From: Fasciola hepatica
Taxonomy: Eukaryota; Platyhelminthes; Trematoda; Plagiorchiida; Fasciolidae
Assembly (NCBI GenBank): GCA_948099385.1
Contig: CANUEZ040000151.1
Span: 5,836,001 to 5,900,000 of the forward strand
Direction of reading: 5' to 3'
DNA length: 64,000 bases
This document shows positions 33,784-45,291 of the stretch, in pieces (the stretch's first letter is position 1; each line of letters opens with the position of its first letter). Both the position numbers and the translations under genes were made by a program. The notes under the pieces are model-generated. The model saw only the letters and a program-made list of their open reading frames with translations, had not been told where the DNA came from and did not search any database.

Positions 33784-33926
33784 AAATTTGCATGGCCTTG
33801 GTTAACAACGATGACAAGCCGCCTCTCTCTTTTTCAACGACAAACATCGGTTCTTCTGCCAACCTTGGGATGGAACGAACAGCATCTGGAGCTAAGTCAA
33901 AGACGACAAATTTCATTGACCTACAC
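33784..33926 (-). CDS. Possible host exon next to Gypsy-1
   Basis: On the minus strand a polypyrimidine tract and CAG (TTTCCTTCAG, plus 33927-33936) precede an open frame reading MKFVVFDLAPDAVRSI and EEPMFVVEKERGGLSS. It looks protein-like in composition, and a GT (GTACCT) follows CAA at about 33783. No family is recognised and no partner exon was found, so this is weak. Confidence 0.25.
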
Positions 33927-34952
33927 CTGAAGGAAACAATGAACCTGTTTTAAACGGCATTCCGCTGCGCACCCCCGAACCAGAAGCACACACGGTTCTT
34001 CCAAGCTGTATTTCTCGGCCTGCTGAAAAAATCGTAATAATACGAATATGATAACCGGCATGGATTATCGATTTCGATGCGCTAGTAGTGAGTAGACTGC
34101 TGCTTGGAAGATCCCTAGACCCCATTTCTGCTGTTGACCGCACTCTTGTCGCTTTATCTCAAAGGCGTAGACACAAGGAGTAACATTCTACCGTAATTTG
34201 AGCAAAAAAATTACTCAGCAATATTCGGTTTTTCTTGGCATACCCATTCACTGCAATTAAGGCCACGAAAATCGGTGCTCCCATAATGTAGCCTCGCTAA
34301 AATGAAGCACTTTGCACTGAGGATTTCCTTGCGCCTCCAAGAGCTACCCCATCCCTTCTGTTTACGCATAACAAGGTGTTCTGAGTCTCATATTCTGGAT
34401 ATGAAAGACCAACTTTGCACAGAGATTAGTACTGAACACAGTGTGAACTCCAAAGAAAACAACACTACCAAACGACTACTTCAATTTCCAAGGATATATA
34501 GGTGTATACACGTATACTTCTATGTGCGTATACACACTTATATATTGGTAGGGTTAAATACCTAGAGGGATAAAAATATACCAAAGTTAAAATAAACCGT
34601 TAAAATACGCTTTTAGTTATCTCTATGAACGGTGAATCACTCTTCTTCATGGAAAGACAGGGATGAGTATCCTTACAGAGGGGGATGAAAAAGGCCAGTG
34701 AGTCACCGCCTGGCATCATAAGCATCCAGTAAAACAAAATGCGCTCTTTTTGTAACAGAGATGTATAGTAATAAATACTGCAGTATTCTTATTATAATCT
34801 CTATTGAATTTAATGTACTCCTATGCTGGACTTCAAGGCACGTGTCAGGAGAAAATTTAGCCCAAAGCTGGCCCAGCCGCGTTGAGTATTGTGCTACTTC
34901 GAGGTCAGCGAGGAACCCGAAAAACGCCCATGGAGCTTGTTCTAGTTATATC
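33927..34952. other. Unassigned, non-coding
   Basis: No supported gene. TATA-rich words (GGTGTATACACGTATAC) near 34502. Confidence 0.4.
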
Positions 34953-35758
34953 CCTAATTGTTACGTAGTACTTATATAGCTACTCACCCTTGTAATACCC
35001 GGCCCGTTCGTAACATCGGTTTCCGGTCGGTTCTTCAGTAGTTATTTTACACAGATCAGCATTGAATTTATGCGAAGAAAACTGACGACCGAATTTATTT
35101 GCAATGCTCAGATGGCTCTTCATTTCAAGTATGGGTTTACCTCATGGAAATATCCTGCTAATTCGGTGTGGATCGCCTGTTTTATTCCCTCGGAATGGGT
35201 AAGATAAAGACAATTAATTGGAGAATTACAAATTGGGAGGTCGAAATGGGCATTGTGATACTTAATATGGGTTACTGAAAGAAGTTAACAAAGCACGACA
35301 CGTTTTTCAGCTAATCGGCACAAACCGCTCGGAAACCGGCCGAAAACCGCCCCGAAACCGATTGGTTTTCGAGCTGTTTCTGAGTGTTTTGTGCCAGCTC
35401 ATTAAAATACTTGAAATGCTTCGTCGATTTTTGTCACTTTTCCCAAATTACTTTTCACAATGCTTGTTTCTATCTCCTAATTTGTGGTTTTCAAAGTAGT
35501 CGTCCTTATTCACCCATTTTGAGGGAATAAGAGAGAGCGATCCATAGCGAGGTATTTCAAGGTGTTTTGATGATTCCAACCAATATATTTAAACAACACG
35601 TCAGTTAGGCGTTGCATATTACTCCGGTCGTCGATTTCCTTCTTATCATTTCAATGTCGATCCTTGCAAAGCGGCTGCAAAACAAACCGACAAAAAACCG
35701 ATACTACGAACAGGCTGAGTGCTACAAGTGGATAGAACACTGAAGTAGCACTGCTTGG
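34953..35758. repeat. ~0.8 kb foldback element (imperfect palindrome)
   Basis: The two halves are reverse complements of each other around about 35357. Paired words include CGTTCGTA (35005) with TACGAACA (35705), TTATTCCCTC (35182) with GAGGGAATAA (35521), and CATTGTGA (35251) with TCACAATG (35455); all give the same centre within about 2 bp. The centre holds CGAAACCG-type words. Arms are diverged, with no open frame. The right end, CACTGCTTGG, resembles the GTGCTGCCTGGG end of the hairpin element at 42999-43144. Confidence 0.8.
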
Positions 35759-36983
35759 AGGAAACAGGTAGGGTTAGATCAAATGGTACAGAATTAACTG
35801 GAACAAATCATGATGAATTTGCTTACGGCAGGAAGAAAGGGAATCTCGGGTTCATCAAAGCAGCGGGTCCATAAGAAAAATAACGCCGAGGAATGAAAGG
35901 CCAAATGAAGTAAAGGGAAAAGTAAAAGATATGAGATTCAGTAAAGAGGTTGATGTTTGACCTAGAGAAGTCAATCGGTAGAGGGGAAAAAATTTTCAAC
36001 ATGAAACTATGGAAGAAAGTAACCTAGGGTGAGAGTAGGGACAGAAAAGGTGACGCTATAACCGGATATTGAGTTCAGGTAATGAGTCATGTCAAGTGAG
36101 AGGAAAGAGACTGGATTTTTCGGTCCAAAATCACTGCCAGCTTGATGAAAGTATAAGTGGTGGGACAAGAGGTGGTAAAGAGGCAGAGTAAGCAAGAGGA
36201 TACTGAGGAACGTCGAGCCAATGCCTATTTCGTCGTCATGCGATGTGAGATAGAAAAGACGGTGAAACGTTGAAGGAGCGAGACATACATGGAACGGTAA
36301 TTAAATGGGTACTCGTACAAAAAACCAGAATGGCGAAAAAGGGTATTGTGGAAAATGACAGGGATAGATTAATCTCAGTGGTGGTTGATTATAAAACGGA
36401 CTTAGGCAAAGCTGGAGCAACGGGAAGTAAGACTAAAAAAAGGAGACGGTAGACTTTGGAAAACTAAGAGCTGTATAATTCATTATTGGTGCTGACATCT
36501 GAACTAGAGTAATCAATCAATAGAAGGGGAAAATAAATTCCGCATGTAATAGTAGAAAACGTTCGAGAGCCGCTGATGGACGTGTCTCCTATCGGGTCTA
36601 GCAGCGGAATACCAGCTTTATCCCCTCTATCGGACGAATAGAGAAGACGCAAGTCGGTTCACAGATGCCAGGTGTATTCTATATATCGTGGCACCGAAAC
36701 AGTACCGATAAGAGAGATACACCAAACGGAAAACGAAACGAAACGAAACGGCTGTGCAGAAAGCGAACCGCGAGCGTGTACAATCAGCGAACGACCGAAA
36801 GTGAAAGTTATTTAAAAGAAGTCGACGGAAACCTCGGAAGAGTCAGTCCAGTAAAACGTATGCAACCGGACAACACTGAGGTCAATGTCAAACGTCAGAA
36901 AAGATGGTAGAGAAAAACGATCCAAAACGGTGTCCAGAAAACAGTCATTTTCTCAAAACGACCGAGGTCACTACAAAACTATG
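35759..36983. other. Unassigned, non-coding
   Basis: Purine-rich DNA with short open frames only. (CGAAA)n run near 36733-36750. Nothing supported. Confidence 0.4.
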
Positions 36984-37178
36984 GAATTTTTGCAACACTG
37001 TTACAACAGCCGTGTCCGAAGCCTCTGGCCTTAAAGCCATGGGACCAGAATGGTGGGGATTTGAAAGGGGTGCTATGTTGGTCATAGCCTCCTTGATCGA
37101 TGTGAGCTCTGCCTGCGCCTTGTCAGGAAAAATGAATTCCCGCTTACCTCCAAGTATAGGGCCTGCTAGAGGCTGCAA
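36984..37178 (-). pseudogene. Gypsy-2 RNase H fragment
   Basis: Matches the Gypsy-1 segment MQPL...KREFIFPDKAQAELTSIKEA and SDTAVVTVLQKF. The catalytic TDAS of Gypsy-1 reads PEAS here. Homology ends at the truncation point. Confidence 0.8.
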
Positions 37179-38256
37179 TATTTCGGCACATTGGGGGATA
37201 GGCCGGCGATAAATTCAACCAAGCCGGAAAATTGGCACAACGGCAGGTAAGAATGAGTCTCAAGATAGCCGCGACTTGCCGCCACCTTGTCAGACGGGAG
37301 CTTTATGCCCGAGGCCGGGATTTCGTGGCCTAGGATTGAGATGGTTGTCCCAGCTAATGCGCATTTGGTAAGATTGATCGTTACACGGTGTTGCTAAGAA
37401 GCTCAGAAAGAGCGTGCAGGCGTGCCATATTCTCTTTTACTGAAGAACTCACCCCCAAAATATAGTCTAAATACATGTAGATATTCTTCAAACTGCTTGT
37501 TGCTTCATTCATAAGTCTTTGAAGGGCTTAGGCTGCATTGCTGAGTGCAAACGGCACGCACAAAACTGGAATAGCCTGAGTGGAGTTGTGACAACGGTTT
37601 TGAGAATGTCAGCCTCAGCTACCGGGATTTGGTGGTAGGCTCTAACGAGATCAATTCGGCTTAAAACAGAACTACCAGATGAGGAAGAAGTTTGATCTTG
37701 AGTGTGAGGGATGGGATACCTGTCCGGAACAGTAGCCTGGTTGAGGGCCCTATAGTCGCCGCAGGGGCGCCAGTAGCCATTAGGTTTAGGAACCGTGTAA
37801 AGGGGCGAGGCTCAAGGGCTACTGGGCGGGCGTATTATGCCTAATTCTTGCAAGTGTTCAAACTCAACCTATGTACTCTGAGCTCGTCTAGTGCTAAGCG
37901 GCGTGGTCGGCCAAATGCTGGGAGTCCTTTAGTGACAATGTGGTGGGTGACATTGATGGTCACCAAATGAAGTGGTCCAGATTGCCTTATCATTGCCGGG
38001 TAAGCTGAAAGGAGGTCCATGTAGGGGTGTTCGGCCTGAGGTTCGATGCATAGGTGCGTGATGTGATTCACGGAGAAATACCAACCACTTCCTTTGGAAT
38101 GACACCAACTGCTGCACCAGTATCGATCAGGAACAGTTTATTGGAAACTAAATCTCGGGCATGCAACAGAAGACTGCTATTATGGCTGCCAACCGCGTTG
38201 GTCGTCGAAAAGCATCGAGGTATTAGTTTCCGTGTTTGGCACCTGGAATGTTGCAA
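37179..38256 (-). pseudogene. Gypsy-2 protease and RT relic
   Basis: The protease is clear ([14 protein letters not shown]) at about 38110-38130. RT segments follow in several phases ([26 protein letters not shown]). The catalytic box on the minus strand reads YLDY at 37462-37473 in place of YSDD, so the enzyme is dead even apart from the frame breaks. Confidence 0.82.
38226..38232 (-). promoter_or_regulatory. Decayed frameshift heptamer of Gypsy-2
   Basis: The position equivalent to the Gypsy-1 slippery site reads CGGAAA C before TAA. The first base is C instead of G, which breaks the XXX run, while the following ~40 bases are the same as in Gypsy-1. Confidence 0.6.
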
Positions 38257-38261
38257 CCGGC

Positions 38262-39041
38262 TTAGCAGCGCCGGGCCTTCTCCCCAAATAGTTTGTGACG
38301 TCGACAGTACGTTGACCGAGGTGGACTAACGGGGCGACCAGAGGCAGTGCTTCTGAGACGTTCACGTCGGTCAGAGCTGTGATAAGATCTGTGGTCTCTA
38401 CAGTGAGAACAACCAGGAGAGGAAAAATGTCTGGAAGCCCGCCCGAAAGCAGCTATCAGAGCGTCCTCGGAGTGTATATCTACGGCAAGAGCGGTGACCT
38501 GTGGGCTACTTGAGTTTGTTACGACAGTAACTGGTTGATGGTACCGTTCCATAATGCCGCCCACTAGTTTTGCCGCTTCCGTGAGCTTAAGATGGCTAGA
38601 AACCTCGATCAGTGCTTGAATAGTGGGTGGTAGGCGCTGTATCCACAGGTCTTCAGGGACTTTTCCCTCTAAAAGTTGCTTTGCCAGCTGCCCGCATTTC
38701 CCTCAACAGTGCGAGGGCTTTTTACCACCCAACTCTTGCCCTTGGATCAGCTGGTTTGGTCTCGAAGATTCTGAGGGCAAAAGGCAAGAGATTGCCGCCC
38801 CTTTCACGACTGTGTAGGAATAGTTATTGAATAGTACGTCGCGTATCGGTGTAGGAACATCATAAGGAAGGCGACCAAAACTTCACAGGCAACGAGAAAG
38901 CTTGCATGTGATTCTATGTGATACAAACTCTGCCACTGACATACGGAACCAGAGTTGAGGGTCTGTAATTAAACTCAGGGATGGCTACGGATACGTTAAA
39001 ATGGACGGCTCCGGATCAGGATTGCTGTCGTTGCTCGCCAT
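38262..39041 (-). pseudogene. Gypsy-2 gag relic
   Basis: Begins at an ATG at 39041 in the context ATGGCGAGCAACGAC, matching the Gypsy-1 gag start. The C-terminal part is open ([31 protein letters not shown]). The middle has frame breaks around 38600-38900. The CHCC motif is partly kept. Confidence 0.8.
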
Positions 39042-39262
39042 AAGTGCAATGGTTAATCAAGCGTAAAACAATATGTAAAAATAAATTCAGCAACCGTGAA
39101 ACACTTATAATATAGATAAAACAAAAATATAAAAGGAGTATTGTAGCATATATCGGGATTTACAGTTTTTTGGTAGGAAAAAGTGTATATATAAATGAAA
39201 AAATGTGTTTGAAGGATAAAGAGTGTCCTTGGTGGAACAAATTCGTTGTTCGGGCTCACCGG

Positions 39263-39536
39263 TTCAGGGTTCTCCTAAGTTAGGTCAGGACCTGCCTCTG
39301 TATACAGTCTATAGCCCGCGACCCCCGGTTCGTGACACGATAACCGTTATACTCGGCAGCGCGCAAAAGAGCAGAACTCAAAACGCCGGATCGGGACAAC
39401 ATGTGTATTGCAGGAACGCTACGGCATGCAGGCGGTGTGCACAGGAGGGGCAAGTGGCGATACCAGATTCCGTAATTGTTCAAATAAGCAAATTTGTCAG
39501 TCTTTTGTAATCGTGTGTTTTATCGGTAGCATAACA
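39263..39536 (-). repeat. 5' LTR of Gypsy-2
   Basis: About 274 bp, starting TGTTATGCTACC (compare TGTAGTGCTACC in Gypsy-1) and ending CCTGAA, followed by CCGGTGAGCCCGAAC, the primer site equivalent. Many substitutions relative to Gypsy-1. Confidence 0.85.
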
Positions 39537-39968
39537 AGTCTGCTTTGGAGCGAGACTTTTTGAGTACGTAGGCAAATAATGAACGTAGATCTGTACGGCA
39601 AATGTGTCCGTATTCCGCGGCTTAAAGTACTTCCCGGGCAGTCGTACTGTCGTGCCGTAGATGAGTTCTGCGGTTAGACATTGAGTATTTGCCTTAAGGA
39701 ATGTCCTGATACCAGTTTGGACTAAGGGTAACCTTTCGCACCACTCGGGGATTTCGAGTGCTTTAACAGGCTCTTTGAGATGGCGAGGAAAAAGTTCGAC
39801 CGAGCAATTGGATGCCGCGTGGCACGCGGTCTGGCGTATGTCTTCTGTACCCGGCATATGATTTAATGAAGAGAATAAATCGGACTCAAATTGTTGTCCT
39901 CTACAGGTAGTGGTTGTAGAAGGAGAACAATATAAAGCTTCCCATTGCTTCATCAGAAGTCGAGCCAC
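39537..39968 (-). pseudogene. Gypsy-3: integrase relic of another Gypsy element
   Basis: Minus-strand frame with QFESDLFSSLNHMPG, RQTACHAASNCSVELFPRHL and LPLVQTGIRTFLKAN, then LTAELIYGTTVRLPGKYF. This is the end of a Gypsy integrase core, different from Gypsy-1 (YGCTQRLPGE there). The catalytic motif normally YHPxxNGxVERF reads CHAASNCSVELF; the Glu remains but conserved neighbours are lost. It starts exactly where the Gypsy-2 LTR ends, so Gypsy-2 probably inserted into it. Confidence 0.75.
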
Positions 39969-40702
39969 TGATTAGGTTGTGATGATAGGGAGGGGAATAG
40001 CCTGTGGCCACCTCATAATTCAGTCGATGCACGTCAACCACTTTACTTGATCTTTTCGCTCCTTTTCCTTTTATTTTGGCTAACGCCACCGGCCTGGTTT
40101 TTATGTCCAGCCTCATTTCGCCTTTCTTAGTCATCTCACTCCCGAATCTCTTATCCCAGAAGCCCGCGTTCTAATATCTACCTGGTGGCTTGTCCTCTCG
40201 TCTAGTCTCTGTATCTACCATCCACCAACTACTATCATCTTCCCTCTTGTGCACCATACTATTTTCGACCAGCAGAGCTCAACTCATTTATACCAGCTAG
40301 CCCGGAATGGCCTCTGATGGTATGAGGCATGGCCTGGCTTTGTACGAGACTGATACACGTATGCTAGCCTGTGCACTGGAACATTCGTTGTCCTACTCCG
40401 TGTGTTTCCTCAGTCCCACTCTGAATTTTTCCAGCCCGTGCTAATGAAACCCCTGATACCAACGGCACCCACGTGGGGAAGACGGACCACCCACAGCAGT
40501 TGCGAAAAAAGACATATGCGTAAAAGTACGATTGGGCGGAGGGGCTATGGAAAGTTCCCATATGGGCTCAACCAACCCTGTGTTAGAAAACAAAAAACTA
40601 AAAAAAGAAAAGTGGAAAGAAAAAAGACCTCGTGGGATCGATTCGATCTCCAAATACCACTGGCATGGGGCTGTGAAGGAAACGGGCAACCTTCATCTAC
40701 GG

Positions 40703-41385
40703 TGTAGCGGCTTCGCAGACACCAAACTCAATAAAATGCAATCGCGAACTTAAGGCTTAGGCGCGCCTTGTTTGCGAATAGGTATTTTTACTAAGATCTA
40801 CTTGGGACTGACAACCGCTCACCAAAAGCGGCCAACTCCGGCGTCAGGCCCTCCCCTAGCTATAGGCAATCTTCCTTTTTGAATCTTTCTTCTCGGTCAC
40901 ATAAAGTGGCATATGGTCAGGACAAAAGTACTTTAAAGTACTTTCACTCATCCAAACTCGATTAAACCAGTGCGGTATAATAATCTCCTTCGGTCGGACA
41001 CATCAGCCTATCTTAGAAACCCTTTAAGACATTTAGGTGATCCTCACCAGTCATCCATTGGGGTACGCGACTGGTTTAGCAAATGTTGACCAGGCAGTTT
41101 AATAGGTCAGGAATTCAGTCGACTGGTTGCTTGAAATCTGAGTTTTTTTAAGTCCACCTGGTACCGGAAAAGACTATCTCTTTGGAACCTTCGTCATGCT
41201 ATGTAACGAACGGCGAGGCGAGCTGCAGCTCATCAACTCTGGTCATTAGCTCAATCAGTCTCCCCTCTGCTGTAATTTATACAGGGCAACCAATATAATT
41301 ACAAAAAACCATCAATCGCTATCGTTCTGCGTCTCCACTCGCTGGACGGGAATCGAGTCCGCAAATCGTGCGTGCGACTAAAATG
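40703..41385. mobile_element. Unidentified ~0.68 kb insertion in copy C
   Basis: Copy B reads straight from CAACCTTCATCTATGG to GCTCAGACCTGATCCTGC; copy C has this block between. No long open frame. A TTAGCTCAATCAG word (41246) and a GGGAATCGAGTCC word (41348) resemble RNA polymerase III boxes, but the spacing is too large for a tRNA. Ends and target duplication are not resolved. Confidence 0.5.
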
Positions 41386-42998
41386 TGTGTGTCTCCCAAA
41401 GGCTCAGACATGATCCTGCAAAAAGCGAAATATCACGTCGCCCTTGTTCGCTCGACAAGCTTCTGGTTTTCGCACACGAGACTGACGGGGTGACAGCGCA
41501 CTGGACTCTCCGTATACGCTTATTCACCTCCCGCTCTGCGTTTCAGCCACCCCGTGCCCTCCCTAAGAGCACCTAGCATGCATGACGACGTCAAATACAA
41601 TCGCTACCGTAGCCCTGACTTTAACCCATTGACCCGGACAGAGTGTATACGTACCTGACGAATAACAGCAGCCTCGGTGAAGCCCGGAAAAGGAGAAAAA
41701 AGAATTTAGTGAAAACCGGTCACCATTCCCATCCACACCCCTCCATCTTCAGTCATCTTTCTTAAAAATCTGCCTTCTCCATGTCCTAGCGTCCAAGCCA
41801 CGCTTAGGTTTACAACCCTACCTAACGGTAACCACAGCCTCCTGCCAACTACAATACCTACCGCAGCCTGGACTTTAGGCCCGCTGACATGGATAGCATA
41901 TTGAGGCAACAGATGACCAACGCCTGCCTCATTTAAGTCTACAAAAAATGAACACGAGGAACCGTTAATATTTTCCTTTCCCTACTAACTATCTTCCTCA
42001 CTTTTATAATAAATAAGATATTCATGCAACCATCACGTCATGAAATTTCCCTGCTCATATTCAAGTTTAATCCCAGTATGCCAGCACTACCGAGTAGGAG
42101 CACGGACGAACTTACATCTACGTTTCTCTTCATGATACCAATTTTCTCCAGTGCATCCCCACCGAAGCCGTAGTAGTTCCTTCTGCAACCTTACTTAATT
42201 AATCCTCGGAACTTCTAATTGCGTGCAAACCATTTATTCTTTGAAATGCAGACGCAGAAGCCCACCCGGTTTACGCGACCTTGCTAGCCTGTAGTAGTAC
42301 TGGTCAACTCCCTGCAACCCTACGTTACTTAAACTCTCGAATTAAAACTCAGATCAGAATATGAAACGTGCCACTGACATTTCACATAAACCCAACCAGT
42401 ACATTGTTGATTGTCGCCATTTATTATCATAACCCACATTTGGAACCACGTCCAAACTGCTAACACCATTTATTTCAGCTTTGTAGTCGCCAACTCTCTC
42501 GGGCTCCACTTTCGATGACCAAGGTCCACACTTTGACCCGTGCCGACAGAGACCTAAGTAGAATCTTTCATACCAACCGGGATTGCAATCGAGCCATACG
42601 ACCTAAAACACCCCCAACTGCTTACCAGTAGATTGATAGGCGTCTTCAAACGCAACTCCTCTCCTACTGATGTCACTGTTGGAGTTTTCATAAATAACAG
42701 TTCACAAGCAAACTGCCACTGATTGATCGACACGTCTCTTACCTCGCTTGATGAACCATACCCACGGGATGATGCCCATTACCTTGATCTTATGTGAAAC
42801 AACCCAATTACAGAGCCAGAATACGCAGCACAGGAATTTGTTACTCACTAAATTTCGATACGCCATCCGAACGCGAGTCCGCTTATCCTCCTCATCCGTG
42901 GTTCCCAATAATGACGCCGAATATCACTGAAAATCAATAAGTCAGTATGTTTTTGCCAGCGTAACAGAACAATAAGGCGCAAGCCTACGCGGAGGTTT

Positions 42999-43144
42999 CC
43001 CAAGCAGCACGACCGTCACCTGAGCGTCACCTGAGTGTCCCCTGGCCGTCCCCTGAGTGTCCTCCGACCGTCACCTGAGTGTCCCCTTTGAAACAAAAAA
43101 GGGACACTCAGGTGACGGTCGAGTGTCCCCTTGTGCTGCCTGGG
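42999..43144. mobile_element. 146-bp hairpin element inserted in copy C
   Basis: Termini CCCAAGCAGCAC and GTGCTGCCTGGG are inverted repeats (one mismatch). Inside, 43065-43085 and 43101-43121 form a perfect 21-bp stem around a 15-nt loop, and CACCTGAGTGTCCC-type words recur. Copies A (about 3227) and B (about 25098) read through the same place without it (GCGGAGATTTTCCCAC in A), so it is an insertion; TTT is present on both sides. Confidence 0.85.
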
Positions 43145-43779
43145 TTTCCACTCTGGTTTCTGTTGCACGATTTCATTTTTCTTTCGAATGGTATCCGGCT
43201 TGAAAATGATTCTTCACTAATCCAAGGCCTTCAGGTTGCGCTCACATTCTTCTGAATGAAACGGGTTATTGATTCTGAACCTAAACTCATCTTTTATATG
43301 GATTGCTGTTTTCTCCATATTCATCGACGTTTCCGAGTGCACTTCCACACTGTTTGTTTCATGTCTCTCTGTTTCATGACGTACTCCGTTTATTGAACCC
43401 TGGAATATCTGTCATTCCGGGTCCACGTCGTCTTCATGGAGAGCCGTTCTCTTCATATTCCTCAAATTTCACGAGTGTACTCCCCTATATTTCTTTCATT
43501 TCTCCATGTTCAGAACTTATTCCATTCATAGAACCCCAATAGGACTCCGTTATCGACGGCTTGCACCATTTTGGTTTATAAAGCATCCTTAGCACTATAT
43601 ATTTACGACATATTCTGTATCTCTACTAGCCATCACCAACCAACTCTAATTCGAAACCGGACAGTATTTGCCGCGCAAACCATTATCAATTCGATCCATT
43701 CAAACTATCTTCAGCTATATTGTTTTGTTTCTGACTTTTTTGACTCCCGTTCTTGAAATTCGTGTACAGTTCATCGTTT

Positions 43780-43866
43780 TGGGTAACGTTGTGCACCATG
43801 ATCATGCGCTTGCGCATGCGTCTCGACCATGGTCGAGAAATATACCATAATTATCATTATAAATAC
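43780..43866 (+). other. Terminal palindromes of copy C
   Basis: CATGCGCTTGCGCATG and CTCGACCATGGTCGAG are perfect palindromes here, followed by the tail. The two motifs are best preserved in this copy. Confidence 0.7.
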
Positions 43867-45291
43867 GTATACCCGCATGATGGGATCAATGTACCCACAT
43901 TGTCTACGTGTGATTTTAAGTCTCATTCTTTTCGTGACTACCTCAGTTTATCATGCCATGGTGCGATGGTTTGTAGAAGTTTTGGAACCGGTGCGTAAAC
44001 TGACTGCTACGCACATACACACTTTGTGACGGCCTTCAATTTGTCGAGGCCATCAAAGACGCGAACATCAAGAGGAAGATAGTGTTCTCACCAGATGTAG
44101 CCTTTCTGCTGACAAACATGCCACTGATTGAAAAGGAGAAATTTATGCTTTTATTTATCAGGAAACACAACTTCCGATGGGAATCCTGACGACATATCTA
44201 ACGTAATTATAATTGAGATGCACGTTCAAAGTCCAGTTACTGTGACGGAACATACGTGTCAGTTGCGCAACAAACGTAATCGGTCGTAGCTGTCAGTAAC
44301 ACGTGAACTTGTTTCTTTCTCGCCCCTCAATAACCAGTCAGGTTGCCGTATGGTGAATTCGGATGAAATTCCAGTGCGTATTCGAATTTTACCGGTGCTA
44401 TTCCCCCGCTCTGTACTGACAGGGAAGCTACCAACACAATGACACTCACAATAAGATTCTCCAAAGTGCACTCTTAGCCAATACATTCAAGACTAAGTTG
44501 GAAGGTAGATAATTTAAAACTGAGAGAGAGAGAGAACTCTTAGGGTTCTATGTGCTTTTGGTAAATTAACATTTAACGCCGCTACCCTAATTCTGAACTA
44601 ATCAGATGTGATTACAAAGATAAACTGGCTTTGTTGACCTCATCAACGATTATCCGTCAGTCGAACTGCACCTGTGGTGTCACTTTTTTTGACCAAACGA
44701 CGAGACATTTGTCGAAACGCACCAGAAAACACTAGCCCTACTAACTCGAACACGAGGCAAAAGGTACTTTTCCAGTTCACTAGAATTTAGGCTTTTGGTC
44801 GGAGTGGAAAACGCGTTACGTATTGTGTACTGAGTGATGAGTAATTAATCTAAAGCAATCAGATGCCAAACACTAGCCATGGCTAAAACAATTTGTGTAC
44901 GGATCCTTAAACCCCTGCTATGCGCACGAAGGAAGTTTGTGCATGTCCTTGAGCTGGCCAAAACTGGTGACGTCGCCCGCGAATACTTTTCGATCTGGGT
45001 TACTATCTGTTTGCACAACGACACTCACCACATCCCCCACGTCTTCTTTTTATCCACAGATCGACTGGCGAACTAACCGAATGAATCACAAGCCGACTAA
45101 TAGACCTATTTATTATCTCTTGGCTCTCCTCATTTTACCGTGAAGGCTCAATATGATTATAATGGCTCGAGAATGAATCATCAAAAAGATGTTTGCTAGC
45201 ACTAAAGGCTTTGAGACAGAACATGGATCTGTCCACGACGAAATGAAATAAGGGTAATTGGAGAAAGGGAGGTAATCATTTTGCGCGGTTT
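43867..45291. other. Mostly unassigned; one minus-strand open frame
   Basis: No recognised gene. A 75-codon minus-strand frame (44486-44259; SSEFTIRQPDWLLRGEK) has protein-like composition but no start, splice or family support. (GA)n at 44523-44534. Confidence 0.35.

Larger units (their letters stand above)
36984..39536 (-). mobile_element. Gypsy-2: truncated, decayed relative of Gypsy-1
   Basis: Read on the minus strand: LTR (39536-39263), primer site, gag, protease, RT and the start of RNase H. Homology to Gypsy-1 stops abruptly at about 36984, within RNase H. The rest of pol and the 3' LTR are missing. Many stops and frame breaks. Confidence 0.88.
40026..43866 (+). repeat. LINE-tail repeat copy C (5'-truncated)
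   Basis: Homologous to 23140-25824 (copy B), starting at CCACTTTACTTGATC and ending with CTCGACCATGGTCGAG, AAATATACC and a degenerate ATT run. It has no ORF1 or ORF2. It holds two extra segments compared with copy B: 40703-41385 and 42999-43144. It keeps about 41930-42235, which copy B has lost. Confidence 0.8.

Noticed and set aside
36904..37212. 102-codon plus-strand frame
   Set aside because: It is the antisense of the Gypsy-2 RNase H relic.
41246..41360. tRNA gene or tRNA-derived SINE head
   Set aside because: The box-like words are about 100 bp apart and no cloverleaf can be drawn.
43010..43144. CRISPR-like array of CACCTGAGTGTCCC words
   Set aside because: The words are inverted and unevenly spaced, and the genome is animal; a hairpin element explains them.
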